A stretch of DNA of 49,544 bases, taken from assembly GCA_944385175.1 (NCBI GenBank), contig CALWWB010000002.1:1-49544 (forward strand), in the 5' to 3' direction. Position 1 is the stretch's first letter, and every line of letters starts with the position of its first letter. Made by a program: the position numbers and the translations under genes. This document shows positions 15,027 through 23,011 of the stretch, one piece after another. The stretch is from an uncultured Oscillospiraceae bacterium (GTDB lineage Bacteria > Bacillota > Clostridia > Oscillospirales > Oscillospiraceae). The notes under the pieces were generated by a model. It saw nothing but the letters and a program-made list of their open reading frames with translations. It was not told where the DNA came from and ran no database searches.

Positions 15027-16109
15027 ATGAAGAACGCAAAGACTCTGATAGCAATGCTCCTTGCTCTGGTCATGGTCCTGGCTCTGTGCGCCTGCGGCCA
15101 GACTGCAGCCCCTGTTGAGGACAACTCCGCCGCCGAGGCTCCCGCTGCCGACACCGCCACTGATGACGCTGCCGCTGCCACCGACGGTGAGAAGGTTGGC
15201 CAGACCGTCCTCAAGTGCGCATTCAACCAGACCATCACCAACCCCGAAGCAGTTACCCTGCAGAAGCTCAGCGATGATCTGTACGATGCCACCGAGGGCC
15301 GTTACTCCATCGAAGTTTACCCCGACGCTCAGCTGGGCGACCAGGCCCAGACTCTGGAGCAGCTGACCATGGGCGCCCTGGACATGACCCTGGTTGCCAA
15401 CTCCATCATTGAGACCTACGTTTCCGACTTCGCCATCCTGGGCACCCCCTATGTCTATGACAGCATAGAGCACCAGGAGAAGGTCTTCGTCTCCGGCAAG
15501 CTGGACGAGCTCTTCGCCACCACCGAGGCCTACGGCTTCACCGTTCTCTCCGCCTACTCCCTGGGCGCCCGTAACCTCTACACCGCCAAGGCTCCCGTAA
15601 CCACTCCCGAGGAGCTCTCCGGCATGAAGATCCGCGTCATGGGTTCCCAGACCTGCCTTGACATGATGGAGGCCATGGGCGGTGTTGGTGTTGACATGCC
15701 TCAGGGCGATGTCTACTCCGCCATCCAGACCGGTACTCTCGACGGCGCCGAGAACAACATCATCACCTACGTTGACCTGGTTCAGTATGAGGTTGCTCCC
15801 TACTACAACTACACCGGCCACCTGATGATCCCCGATGAGCTGTGCATCTCCAACGATGTCCTCGCCTCCATGTCCGAGGAGGACCAGGCCGCCCTCAAGC
15901 AGTGCGCTGCCGACTCCATCCCCTACATGTTCGACCTGTGCGAGGAGCTGCGCGCCGACTATGAGGCCAAGGCCACCGAGATGGGCGTCACCTTCTCCGA
16001 GGCTGACGTAGCCGCCTTCCAGGCTAACTGCCAGGATCTGATCCAGGAGGTTGCCGGCCGCAACGAGATGACCCAGTCCGTTTACGATGCAATCCTGTCC
16101 GAGCGCTAA
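15027..16109 (+). CDS. dctP: DctP-family TRAP transporter substrate-binding lipoprotein
   Basis: 360 residues. A lipoprotein signal (MKNAKTLIAMLLALVMVLAL then CAC, lipid Cys about residue 23) is followed by an Ala/Asp-rich linker and the DctP fold: LKCAFNQTITNP, GRYSIEVYPDAQLGDQAQTL, then a basic segment SGMKIRVMGSQTCLDMMEAM, where the family's conserved Arg binds the ligand carboxylate, and GVDMPQGDVYSAIQTGTLDG, a hallmark of the family. It captures an acidic ligand outside the membrane. Start follows AGGAGGAAAAGTA. It is the first gene of the uronate transport and breakdown run, so a uronate or unsaturated uronide is the likely ligand. Confidence 0.95.
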   Translation: MKNAKTLIAMLLALVMVLALCACGQTAAPVEDNSAAEAPAADTATDDAAAATDGEKVGQTVLKCAFNQTITNPEAVTLQKLSDDLYDATEGRYSIEVYPDAQLGDQAQTLEQLTMGALDMTLVANSIIETYVSDFAILGTPYVYDSIEHQEKVFVSGKLDELFATTEAYGFTVLSAYSLGARNLYTAKAPVTTPEELSGMKIRVMGSQTCLDMMEAMGGVGVDMPQGDVYSAIQTGTLDGAENNIITYVDLVQYEVAPYYNYTGHLMIPDELCISNDVLASMSEEDQAALKQCAADSIPYMFDLCEELRADYEAKATEMGVTFSEADVAAFQANCQDLIQEVAGRNEMTQSVYDAILSER

Positions 16110-16130
16110 TTAAAAACTTCTGAGCACCAT

Positions 16131-16162
16131 AACGGCCCACAGCATGCTGTGGGCCGTTTCTT
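16131..16162 (+). terminator. Intercistronic hairpin after dctP
   Basis: A 13-bp perfect dyad, AACGGCCCACAGC and its complement, with TTTCTT after it, between dctP and dctQ. As with the TAXI gene in this window, it probably limits transcription into the permease genes so that binding protein is made in excess. Confidence 0.65.
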
Positions 16163-16203
16163 GAAGCAGCAATCTACAGCTAAAGAAAAAGGGAGGCCGC
16201 TCC

Positions 16204-16725
16204 GTGAAGGCATTAGATAAGATCAAATTCGTCCTCGACAAGATTCTCGAGGTAGTTTCCACGATTACCCTGGCAGTGATGACCGTCATCGTGGTTTGGC
16301 AGGTCGTCGCCCGCTACATATTCAACTCCCCCAGCTCCATCACCGGCACTCTGTCCCAGTACCTTTTCGTTTGGATGATAATGTTTGGCAGTGCTTATGT
16401 CTTTGGCAGCAAAGAGCACCTGACCATTGATATAATTAAAGATAAGTTCAAACCCAAAACCAACATGGTCGTTGAGATCATCACCAATATCTGTCTGTTC
16501 ATCTTTGTGCTGGCCGTGTGCGTCATCGGCGGCTGGCTCTACACCAGCAAGCAGGCCGTGCAGATCGACCCCGCTCTGCTGATCTCCAAGTCCGTCATGT
16601 ACTTCTCCGTACCCTTCACCGGCGTTATCACCATGTACTACGCCGTTTACAACAGTGTCCTGGCCGTTAAAAACTACCACGAGGGCAAGCGCACCTTTGG
16701 CGACGAGCTCTCCGGCACCGCATGA
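16204..16725 (+). CDS. dctQ: TRAP transporter small permease
   Basis: 173 residues with four hydrophobic helices and the DctQ pattern: a first helix VVSTITLAVMTVIVVWQVVARYIF with the WQVxxRY motif, SSITGTLSQYLFVWMIMFGSA in helix 2 and SKEHLTIDIIKDKF between helices 2 and 3. The gene starts at a GTG (16204) after GGGAGG with 8-nt spacing. DctQ holds the large permease and the binding protein together. It is followed by dctM after 16 bp. Confidence 0.93.
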   Translation: MKALDKIKFVLDKILEVVSTITLAVMTVIVVWQVVARYIFNSPSSITGTLSQYLFVWMIMFGSAYVFGSKEHLTIDIIKDKFKPKTNMVVEIITNICLFIFVLAVCVIGGWLYTSKQAVQIDPALLISKSVMYFSVPFTGVITMYYAVYNSVLAVKNYHEGKRTFGDELSGTA

Positions 16726-16741
16726 TGGGAGGTAAAGATAC

Positions 16742-18046
16742 ATGACAGTTACAGCTCTTGCGGGCATCGTAATGATCGCCCTTATATTCATCACCCTCGC
16801 AGTTGGTTTCCCCATCGGTCTGAGCATCGGCCTGGGCTCTGCCGTTGGCATGGTCATCATCATGCCTCAGATGAGCTCTATGATGGTCTCTGCCCAGAAA
16901 ATGTTCCAGAGCGTCAACTCTTTCTCCCTGCTGGCAATACCTTTCTTCGTGCTGGCAGGCAACCTGATGAACTTCGGCGGAATAGCCCGCCGTCTGGTTG
17001 GCTGCGCCCAGCTGGTGGCCCACCGTCTCCCCGGCTCCCTGGCCCAGACCAACATCGTGGCCAACATGCTCTTCGGCGCCATGTCCGGCTCCGGCGTTGC
17101 CGCAGCCGTGGCTATGGGTGGCATCCTCGGACCCCTTGAGAAGGAAGAGGGCTACTCCGACGAGTACATTGCCGTCTGCAATATCGCCTCCGGTCCGACT
17201 GGCATGATGATCCCCCCCAGCAATATAATGATAGTCTACTCCACCGTGGCTGGCTCCGTTTCTATCGCCGCCCTGTTTATGGCAGGCTATATCCCCGGCA
17301 TACTCTGGGGCCTGGGCTGCATGGTGGTGGCTGGTGTCATGGCCAAGCGCCGCGGCTATATCTCCAAGGGTCACTACACCTTCAAGTTTGTCATGAAGAC
17401 CCTGTGGGAAGGCATCCCCAGCCTGCTGATGATCGTCATCGTCATCGGTGGTATCCTGGGCGGTATCTTCACTGCCACCGAGGGTTCTGCCATTGCTGTG
17501 GCCTACGCCCTTATCCTCAGCTTTGTCTACCGCAACATCACTGTCCGTGACCTGCCCCGCATAATCTTCGAGAGCGTAAAGACCACTGCCGTTATCGAGT
17601 ACCTGGTCTGCGTGTCCGGTATCATGGGCTACATCATGACCTACACCAAGATCCCCGCACTGGTGGCCAATGCTATCCTGGGCATCACCGACAGCGCCGT
17701 CATCATTCTGCTTATTATGAACATCATCCTGCTCATCGTGGGCTGCTTCATGGACCCCACTCCCGCAGTGCTGATTTTCACTCCCATCTTCCTGCCTATC
17801 GTCCAGACCTGGGGCATGCACCCCGTGCACTTCGGTCTCATGATGGTCATGAACCTCTGCGTCGGCACCCTGACCCCCCCAGTGGGAGCCATCCTCTTTG
17901 CCGGCTGCCGTACTCACGGCGTGAAGATAGAGCAGATCATCAAGATGCTGCTGCCCTTCTTCGCAGTTATCTTCGTGACCCTGCTGCTCATCACCTATGT
18001 GCCCGCTCTGAGCATGTTCATCCCCGAAGCTCTGGGCCTCGTCTGA
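16742..18046 (+). CDS. dctM: TRAP transporter large permease
   Basis: 434 residues, normal for DctM, with about 12 hydrophobic segments. Typical stretches are GFPIGLSIGLGSAVGMVI, SFSLLAIPFFVLAGNLM and SGSGVAAAVAMGGIL, then ASGPTGMMIPPSNIMIVYS and LTPPVGAILFAGCR near the end, the glycine/proline hairpins that hold substrate and Na+. Start follows GGGAGG. It forms the transport channel with DctQ and takes substrate from DctP, driven by the Na+ or H+ gradient. kduI begins 25 bp downstream, linking uptake to breakdown. Confidence 0.95.
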   Translation: MTVTALAGIVMIALIFITLAVGFPIGLSIGLGSAVGMVIIMPQMSSMMVSAQKMFQSVNSFSLLAIPFFVLAGNLMNFGGIARRLVGCAQLVAHRLPGSLAQTNIVANMLFGAMSGSGVAAAVAMGGILGPLEKEEGYSDEYIAVCNIASGPTGMMIPPSNIMIVYSTVAGSVSIAALFMAGYIPGILWGLGCMVVAGVMAKRRGYISKGHYTFKFVMKTLWEGIPSLLMIVIVIGGILGGIFTATEGSAIAVAYALILSFVYRNITVRDLPRIIFESVKTTAVIEYLVCVSGIMGYIMTYTKIPALVANAILGITDSAVIILLIMNIILLIVGCFMDPTPAVLIFTPIFLPIVQTWGMHPVHFGLMMVMNLCVGTLTPPVGAILFAGCRTHGVKIEQIIKMLLPFFAVIFVTLLLITYVPALSMFIPEALGLV

Positions 18047-18071
18047 TCTGTGATCTGAAAGGTAATTTGCT

Positions 18072-18914
18072 ATGGATATTCGTTATTCCACCGGTCCCAA
18101 CGACGTAAAAAGATATACCACCGAGGAACTGCGCAAGGAGTTTCTCATCCAGAACCTGTACCAGCCGGATACTGTCCAGGCCGTGTACTCCCATGTGGAC
18201 CGCATGGTGGTATTGGGCATCATGCCCGTGGAGAAGAGCTTGCCCATCGACCAGGGCATAGACGTCTGGAAGAACTTCGGAACCAACTTCTTCCTGGAGC
18301 GCCGGGAGGCCGGTGTATTCAACCTGGGCGGCGCAGGCTGGATAGAGGCTGACGGAGTCCGTTACGAGATGGGTTTTGAGGACTGCCTCTACATCTCCCG
18401 CAGCACCAGAAATGTGGTCTTCGGCAGCAACGACAAAGCCGAACCCGCCCGTTTCTACCTTGTGAGCGCCCCCGCCCACAAGGACTGCAAGACCACCTTC
18501 ATCTCCATCAAGGACGCCAACAAGCGCCCCCTGGGCAGCATGGAGACCGCCAACAAGCGGGTTATCAACCAGTTTATACACCCCGATGTGCTGGAGACCT
18601 GCCAGCTGTCCATGGGCCTGACCCAGCTGGAGCCCGGCAGCGTATGGAACTCTGTGCCCCCCCACACCCACGAGCGCCGCATGGAGATCTACACCTACTT
18701 CAACCTGCCCGAAGGCGGCATAGTCATGCACCTGATGGGCCAGCCCCAGGAGACCCGCCACATTGTGATGCAGAACTACGAAGCGGTCATATCCCCCTCC
18801 TGGTCCCTGCACGCCGGCTGCGGCTCCTCCAACTACACCTTTATCTGGGCAATGGGCGGCGAGAACCAGGCCTTTGACGACATGGACAACTTTGCCATCA
18901 ACGAGCTGAGATAA
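18072..18914 (+). CDS. kduI: 5-keto-4-deoxyuronate isomerase
   Basis: 280 residues, the same size as E. coli KduI. The zinc ligands His198, His200, Glu205 (HTHERRME) and His247 (SLHAGCG) are present, each two positions after those of the E. coli enzyme. Other conserved parts are NFFLERREAGVFNLGGAG and SMETANKRVINQFIHPDVLE. It converts 5-keto-4-deoxyuronate (from unsaturated uronides cut from pectin or glycosaminoglycans) to 2,5-diketo-3-deoxygluconate, the substrate of KduD (21847-22647). Start follows AAAGGTAATTTGCT. It is the last plus-strand gene before an oppositely oriented gene; no plus-strand terminator is evident after it. Confidence 0.96.
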   Translation: MDIRYSTGPNDVKRYTTEELRKEFLIQNLYQPDTVQAVYSHVDRMVVLGIMPVEKSLPIDQGIDVWKNFGTNFFLERREAGVFNLGGAGWIEADGVRYEMGFEDCLYISRSTRNVVFGSNDKAEPARFYLVSAPAHKDCKTTFISIKDANKRPLGSMETANKRVINQFIHPDVLETCQLSMGLTQLEPGSVWNSVPPHTHERRMEIYTYFNLPEGGIVMHLMGQPQETRHIVMQNYEAVISPSWSLHAGCGSSNYTFIWAMGGENQAFDDMDNFAINELR

Positions 18915-18918
18915 TATG

Positions 18919-18957
18919 AAAAAACACAGTCCCGATAAGAAACTATCGGGACTGTGT
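18919..18957 (-). terminator. Terminator of the minus-strand gene 18980-19657
   Basis: A 13-bp stem (CACAGTCCCGATA and complement, loop AGAAAC). Only the minus strand has a U-run after it (GTGTTTTTTC). In the plus direction, after kduI, the stem is followed by TGACC, so it should be a poor terminator for the kdu transcript. Confidence 0.8.
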
Positions 18958-18979
18958 GACCAAAAGCCCGGAAATAGGC

Positions 18980-19657
18980 TTACAAGATGCCCTTTATCTT
19001 CAGCATGGGCGATGGGCGGAAGATATGCAGGAACTTCCTCAGCTCCTTGTCCTCCACCTTGCTGTAGTTCTCCTTTATGATGCAGTAATCCATCATAAAC
19101 AGATAGAGGCAGACTTCAAAAGGTGTGGCCAGAAAGGCCGGCACATAGTCGGTCTCTATGAGGAAAAGGGAGAGCCTTGTATTCATGAAGACATTGAAAC
19201 GGGAGTTGACCCACTTGTTGCCGTAAACTATCCTCAGCCGGGGCGGCAGCTCCGGCAGGGCGGCGGCAATGATGTTTTTACTGTCCTCTTTGAGGGCGCT
19301 CTCCGGCAGCTCCGGATCGTAATCACAGGGAGAATCATGGAAACTGAGGGTGCCGTTCCTGTTGTGCTTTAGCTTCTTTGGCTTGAACACTACACGTTTT
19401 TTCCGGGAAGAGTCCTGGCGGTACCAGTCGGCAATTTTCAGCTGATCAAAGTGGAATACTGCGTCTATGCCCGCGAAGCTCTGCTCAACTGTGAGCACAG
19501 AGGGGGCAGACAGGTCAAAGTATTCCTCCTCACTGTCCATGACGGATTTGAACAGGGCTTCCCACTGGCGCCGAAAATCCGGATAATAGCTCCTGTCCCT
19601 GATGGCAGTGTCCTGAAAGCTGTTCAGGATCTGTTTGTAGATTTCGGAATTTCCCAT
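18980..19657 (-). CDS. Conserved-looking protein of unknown function
   Basis: 225 residues, not recognised. Start at 19657 follows AGAGGTG with 6-nt spacing; the frame runs further upstream but without a ribosome site. No signal peptide or definite membrane helix is seen; the only hydrophobic run is FLATPFEVCLYLFMMDYCII near the C-terminus. The protein is rich in charged and aromatic residues, with a basic stretch SSRKKRVVFKPKKLKHNR in the middle. It has its own promoter and terminator and lies antisense between kduI and kdgA. A regulator or an accessory protein of the uronate locus is possible, but nothing in the sequence shows it. Confidence 0.75.
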   Translation of the reverse strand: MGNSEIYKQILNSFQDTAIRDRSYYPDFRRQWEALFKSVMDSEEEYFDLSAPSVLTVEQSFAGIDAVFHFDQLKIADWYRQDSSRKKRVVFKPKKLKHNRNGTLSFHDSPCDYDPELPESALKEDSKNIIAAALPELPPRLRIVYGNKWVNSRFNVFMNTRLSLFLIETDYVPAFLATPFEVCLYLFMMDYCIIKENYSKVEDKELRKFLHIFRPSPMLKIKGIL

Positions 19658-19684
19658 TGTACACCTCTGAATTTTAATGGAAAT

Positions 19685-19713
19685 ATTATATTTCATTTCC
19701 TTTTTTATGACAA
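19685..19713 (-). promoter_or_regulatory. Promoter of the minus-strand gene 18980-19657
   Basis: On the minus strand: TTGTCA (19708-19713), 17-bp spacer and a perfect TATAAT (19685-19690), about 20 bp before the gene's ribosome site. In this 86-bp gap no comparable plus-strand promoter for kdgA is seen. Confidence 0.6.
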
Positions 19714-19743
19714 GTAAAAAATAAATTACAGGAGGATAAAACC

Positions 19744-20697
19744 ATGGATGTATTGAAGAGAATGGCCTGCTCCGGCATAGTCCCGGTGGTAGTGCTGGAG
19801 GACGCCAAGGATGCCGTCCCCACCGCAAAGGCTATGGTGGCAGGCGGTATCGACGTTATGGAGATCACCTTCCGTACTGCCGCCGCAGCCGATTCCATCA
19901 AGGCCGTGGCAGCCGAGGTTCCCGAGATGCTGGTGGGCGCCGGCACCGTGGTGAATTTGGAGCAGTGCAAGCTAGCCGTGGAGTGCGGCGCAAAGTTCAT
20001 CGTCTCCCCCGGCTATGACGAAGAAGTGGTGTCCTGGTGCTGCGATAACGGTATCGCCGTCTGCCCCGGCTGTGTCACCCCCACCGAGATTATGATGGCC
20101 CTCAAGCATGGCCTGAAGGTCCTGAAGTTCTTCCCCGCCAACGTCTACGGCGGACTGGGCGCCATCAAGGCTCTGGCCGGCCCCTTCGGCGGCGTGAAGT
20201 TCATCCCCACCGGCGGAGTCAACCTCCAGAACCTGGGCGAGTTTATCTCCGATCCCCACATCCATGCCGTGGGTGGCAGCTGGGTCTGCCCCAAGGGCGA
20301 CATTGCTGCCGGCAACTTTGAAAAGATCACCCAGCTGTGCAAAGAGTCCCGCAAGGCCCTGCTGGGCTTTGAAGTGGCCCATGTGGGCATCAACTGCGCA
20401 GATGCCGGTGTTTGCGACGCAGTGTGCCAGGAGTTTGCCGCAGCCTTCGACTTCCCCGTGAAGCAGGGCAATTCCTCCAACTTTGCCTCCCCCGGTGTTG
20501 AGGTCATGAAGACCATGTTCAAGGGCGCTAACGGCCACATTGCCATCCGCACCAACAAGATGGCCCCCGCCATGGCAGAAATGGAACGCCGCGGCCTGGA
20601 ACTGGATATGGATTCCGTAAAAGACCCCAGCAATATCAAGGCTATCTACTTCAAGAAGGAAATGGGCGGCTTCGCCGTGCATCTGCTCCAGAAGTGA
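19744..20697 (+). CDS. kdgA: KDPG/KHG aldolase fused to a C-terminal VOC-like domain
   Basis: 317 residues, about 100 more than a plain KDPG aldolase. Residues 1 to about 205 are the aldolase: Glu40 and Arg44 (MEITFRT), VGAGTVV, PGCVTPTEI, the Schiff-base Lys128 (LKFFPANVYGG) and PTGGV. It splits 2-keto-3-deoxy-6-phosphogluconate into pyruvate and glyceraldehyde 3-phosphate. From about 209 a second domain begins, FEVAHVGINCADAG, ending AIYFKKEMGGFAVHLLQK; the His near its start and the strand pattern resemble the glyoxalase/VOC superfamily (inference). Start follows AGGAGGATAAAACC. kdgK follows after 38 bp. The role of the extra domain is unknown; a sensor or a second reaction on a keto-acid is possible. 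Confidence 0.93.
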   Translation: MDVLKRMACSGIVPVVVLEDAKDAVPTAKAMVAGGIDVMEITFRTAAAADSIKAVAAEVPEMLVGAGTVVNLEQCKLAVECGAKFIVSPGYDEEVVSWCCDNGIAVCPGCVTPTEIMMALKHGLKVLKFFPANVYGGLGAIKALAGPFGGVKFIPTGGVNLQNLGEFISDPHIHAVGGSWVCPKGDIAAGNFEKITQLCKESRKALLGFEVAHVGINCADAGVCDAVCQEFAAAFDFPVKQGNSSNFASPGVEVMKTMFKGANGHIAIRTNKMAPAMAEMERRGLELDMDSVKDPSNIKAIYFKKEMGGFAVHLLQK

Positions 20698-20735
20698 ACA
20701 TCCCTGTGTAAAATAAATTAAAAGGAGAAATCACC

Positions 20736-21764
20736 ATGAAGTTTCTTACCTTTGGCGAGATAATGCTCAGACTCAAGTCCCCCGGCCTGGAGCGCTTCTT
20801 CCAGAGCCCCATACTGGAGGCTACCTTCGGCGGCGGCGAGGCCAATGTGGCCGTGTCCCTGGCAAACTATGGCCAGGACGTGTCCTACCTCACCGTGCTG
20901 CCCAAAAATGCCATCGCTGACGAGTGCGTGAAAGACCTGCGCAAGTTCGGTGTTGACACCAGCCGCATCGTCCGCTCCGACAAGGGCCGTCTGGGCATCT
21001 ACTACCTGGAGACCGGCGCCAATGCCCGCCCCAGCAAGGTTGTCTACGACCGTGAGTATTCCGCAATAGCCATGGCCAAGCCCGGCGACATTGACTGGGA
21101 CAAGGCCTTTGAGGGCGTGGACTGGTTCCACATCACCGGCATCACCCCCGCTATCTCCGAGAGCGCCATGGAGCTGAGCATCGAGTCCGTTAAGGAAGCC
21201 AAGAAGAGAGGCATCACCGTCTCCTGCGACCTGAACTACCGCAAGAACCTGTGGAAGTACGGCAAGAAGGCCGCCGAGGTCATGCGTGAGATCGCAAACT
21301 ATGTGGACGTGGCCATCGCCAACGAGGAGGACGTGCAGAAGTCCCTGGAGATCACCACCGACGTGAACGTGGAGTCCGGCGAGCTGGACCGCGCCAAGTA
21401 CAAGGCTCTGGGCGACAAGGTCCTGGCTGCCTACCCAAACATGAAGATGATCGCCATCACTCTCCGTGAGAGCAAGAGCGCCGACTGGAACGGCTGGGCT
21501 GCCTGCCTCAACGACAGAGAGAAGTTCTACGAGTCCAAGCGCTACGAGATCCGTGACATCGTGGACCGCGTGGGCGGCGGCGACAGCTTCGGCGGCGGTC
21601 TGCTCTACGGCCTGACTCACTACGAGGACAAGCAGCAGGCTCTGGAGTTTGCAGTTGCTGCCTCCTGCCTGAAGCACAGCATCCTGGGGGACTTCAACCG
21701 TGTCGACGTCTCTGAAGTTGAGAAGCTCATGGGCGGAGACGGCACCGGCCGTGTCCAGAGATAA
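20736..21764 (+). CDS. kdgK: 2-dehydro-3-deoxygluconokinase (PfkB family)
   Basis: 342 residues. The PfkB sugar-kinase fold is shown by [16 protein letters not shown] (residues 31-46) and, near the C-terminus, [20 protein letters not shown], where Asp283 is the catalytic base and the glycines form the anion hole. It phosphorylates 2-keto-3-deoxygluconate to KDPG, the substrate of the aldolase encoded just upstream. Starts after AAAAGGAGAAATCACC. Other PfkB kinases are similar in sequence, but position between kdgA and kduD makes KDG kinase by far the best call. A hairpin without a U-run separates it from kduD. Confidence 0.93.
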   Translation: MKFLTFGEIMLRLKSPGLERFFQSPILEATFGGGEANVAVSLANYGQDVSYLTVLPKNAIADECVKDLRKFGVDTSRIVRSDKGRLGIYYLETGANARPSKVVYDREYSAIAMAKPGDIDWDKAFEGVDWFHITGITPAISESAMELSIESVKEAKKRGITVSCDLNYRKNLWKYGKKAAEVMREIANYVDVAIANEEDVQKSLEITTDVNVESGELDRAKYKALGDKVLAAYPNMKMIAITLRESKSADWNGWAACLNDREKFYESKRYEIRDIVDRVGGGDSFGGGLLYGLTHYEDKQQALEFAVAASCLKHSILGDFNRVDVSEVEKLMGGDGTGRVQR

Positions 21765-21777
21765 GAAGATTTAAGGC

Positions 21778-21802
21778 CTGAGGGCGCACAAAGCGCCCTC
21801 AG
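21778..21802 (+). other. Intercistronic hairpin between kdgK and kduD
   Basis: A perfect 10-bp dyad, CTGAGGGCGC-ACAAA-GCGCCCTCAG, followed by AAAAC rather than T. It is more likely an RNA stability or processing element than a terminator. Confidence 0.5.
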
Positions 21803-21846
21803 AAAACAGACCCGCCGCAGATGCGGCAGAATGGAGATTTAATATT

Positions 21847-22647
21847 ATGGATATGATGAAGCAGTTTTCCCTGGAGGGCAAGGTAGCTCTGGTCACCGGC
21901 GCAGCCTACGGTATAGGCTTTGCAATTGCTGAGGCTTTTGCAGCTGCCGGTGCAAAGATCGCTTTCAACTGCCGCGGCGAGCACCACATGGAGGCCGCTC
22001 TGGCTGCCTACAAGGAGAAGGGCATCGACGCCCACGGTTACTATGCCGACGTCACCAACGAGGAGGATGTCATCAAGCTGGTTGCCGACATCGAGAAGGA
22101 CCTGGGCACTATTGACATCCTGGTGAACAACGCCGGTATCATCAAGCGCACCCCCATGCTGGAGATGGAGGCCAAGGATTTCCGTCAGGTTATTGACATC
22201 GACCTGGTAGCTCCCTATATCGTTGCCAAGCACGTAATCCCCGGCATGATCAAGAAGGGCCACGGCAAGATCATCAACATCTGCTCCATGATGAGCGAGC
22301 TGGGCCGCGAGACCGTCTCCGCCTATGCTGCCGCCAAGGGCGGACTGAAGATGCTCACCAAGAATATCTGCTCCGAGTACGGCGAGTACAACATCCAGTG
22401 CAACGGCATCGGGCCCGGCTACATTGCCACTCCTCAGACCGCTCCTCTCCGTGAGATCCAGCCCGACGGCAGCCGTCATCCCTTTGACCAGTTCATTGTG
22501 GCCAAGACTCCCGCTGCCCGCTGGGGCGAGGCCGAGGATCTGATGGGCCCCGCCGTGTTCCTGGCCTCCGACGCCTCCAACTTCGTCAACGGCCATGTGC
22601 TCTATGTTGACGGCGGTATCCTGGCCTACATCGGTAAGCAGCCCTAA
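21847..22647 (+). CDS. kduD: 2-dehydro-3-deoxy-D-gluconate 5-dehydrogenase (SDR family)
   Basis: 266 residues, a classical short-chain dehydrogenase: TGAAYGIG (residues 17-24) for NAD binding, NNAG (94-97), Ser147, and Tyr160-x3-Lys164 (SAYAAAKGG) as the catalytic set. It reduces 2,5-diketo-3-deoxygluconate to 2-keto-3-deoxygluconate, linking KduI to KdgK. The start at 21847 follows AATGGAGATTTAATATT; a second Met lies two residues on. Gluconate 5-dehydrogenases are close relatives, but the presence of kduI, kdgK and kdgA in the same run favours KduD. After it comes a 364-bp gap with tandem structured repeats. Confidence 0.92.
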   Translation: MDMMKQFSLEGKVALVTGAAYGIGFAIAEAFAAAGAKIAFNCRGEHHMEAALAAYKEKGIDAHGYYADVTNEEDVIKLVADIEKDLGTIDILVNNAGIIKRTPMLEMEAKDFRQVIDIDLVAPYIVAKHVIPGMIKKGHGKIINICSMMSELGRETVSAYAAAKGGLKMLTKNICSEYGEYNIQCNGIGPGYIATPQTAPLREIQPDGSRHPFDQFIVAKTPAARWGEAEDLMGPAVFLASDASNFVNGHVLYVDGGILAYIGKQP

Positions 22648-22651
22648 CGTC

Positions 22652-22781
22652 AGAAGGAACTCACCCCGCTCCGTTTCCGCATAAAGCCTAGGCTTTCTGC
22701 GAAAACTGCGCTAAGTTCGTTCCTTCTTCCTTTCCAACTTCGACCCGCTGCGCTGGGCTCGAAGTTGGTGGTACGGGGGAT
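22652..22781 (-). repeat. Structured tandem repeat, unit 1
   Basis: One of two adjacent copies with an exact 130-bp offset. It contains hairpin I (22673-22706) and hairpin II (22734-22768), and its ends pair as AGAAGGAAC with GTTCCTTCT (22652-22660 and 22719-22727 region). Read on the minus strand, hairpin I has a G-U pair where the plus strand has a C-A clash, so the minus strand is the likely RNA sense. No reading frame of note is present. Confidence 0.75.
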
Positions 22782-22918
22782 AGAAGAAACTTGCTACATT
22801 CCGTTTCCACGGTAAGCAAGGGCTTCCCGTGAAAACTGCACTCCGCTTCTTCCTTCTTCCTTTCCAACCGCGACCCACTGACGTTGGGCTCACGGCTGGG
22901 GATACGAGGGAGGGAAGA
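22782..22918 (-). repeat. Structured tandem repeat, unit 2
   Basis: The second copy, diverged in sequence but not in structure: hairpin I at 22803-22836 and hairpin II at 22864-22899. Relative to unit 1, at least two pairs in each hairpin change on both sides so that pairing is kept, and remaining odd pairs become G-U only when read on the minus strand. Same order, same linker (TTCCTTCTTCCTTTCC) between hairpins. Function unknown. Confidence 0.75.
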
Positions 22919-22950
22919 ACAGCACCTTGCAATCTGAAGATCAAAGTATT

Positions 22951-22976
22951 GAGCCCGGCGGATTTCCGCCGGGCTC
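22951..22976. other. GC-rich hairpin before the alcohol dehydrogenase gene
   Basis: A perfect 11-bp dyad, GAGCCCGGCGG-ATTT-CCGCCGGGCTC, followed by AGAAAAAAA. It lacks a U-run on either side, so it is not a standard terminator. It lies 35 bp before the next gene start and resembles the kdgK-kduD hairpin in layout. Confidence 0.5.
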
Positions 22977-23011
22977 AGAAAAAAATTTATTCCAATTCAG
23001 GAGAAAATAAA

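Noticed and set aside
18919..18957. A terminator for the kdu operon after kduI
   Set aside because: The plus strand has no U-run after the stem; only the minus strand does.
22652..22918. A CRISPR array
   Set aside because: Only two units, 130 bp long, with internal hairpins and no short repeat-spacer alternation, and no cas genes.
22829..23011. An N-terminal extension of the zinc dehydrogenase across the repeat region
   Set aside because: It would be translated from hairpin repeat sequence, lacks a ribosome site and adds nothing family-like; the start at 23012 follows GGAG.
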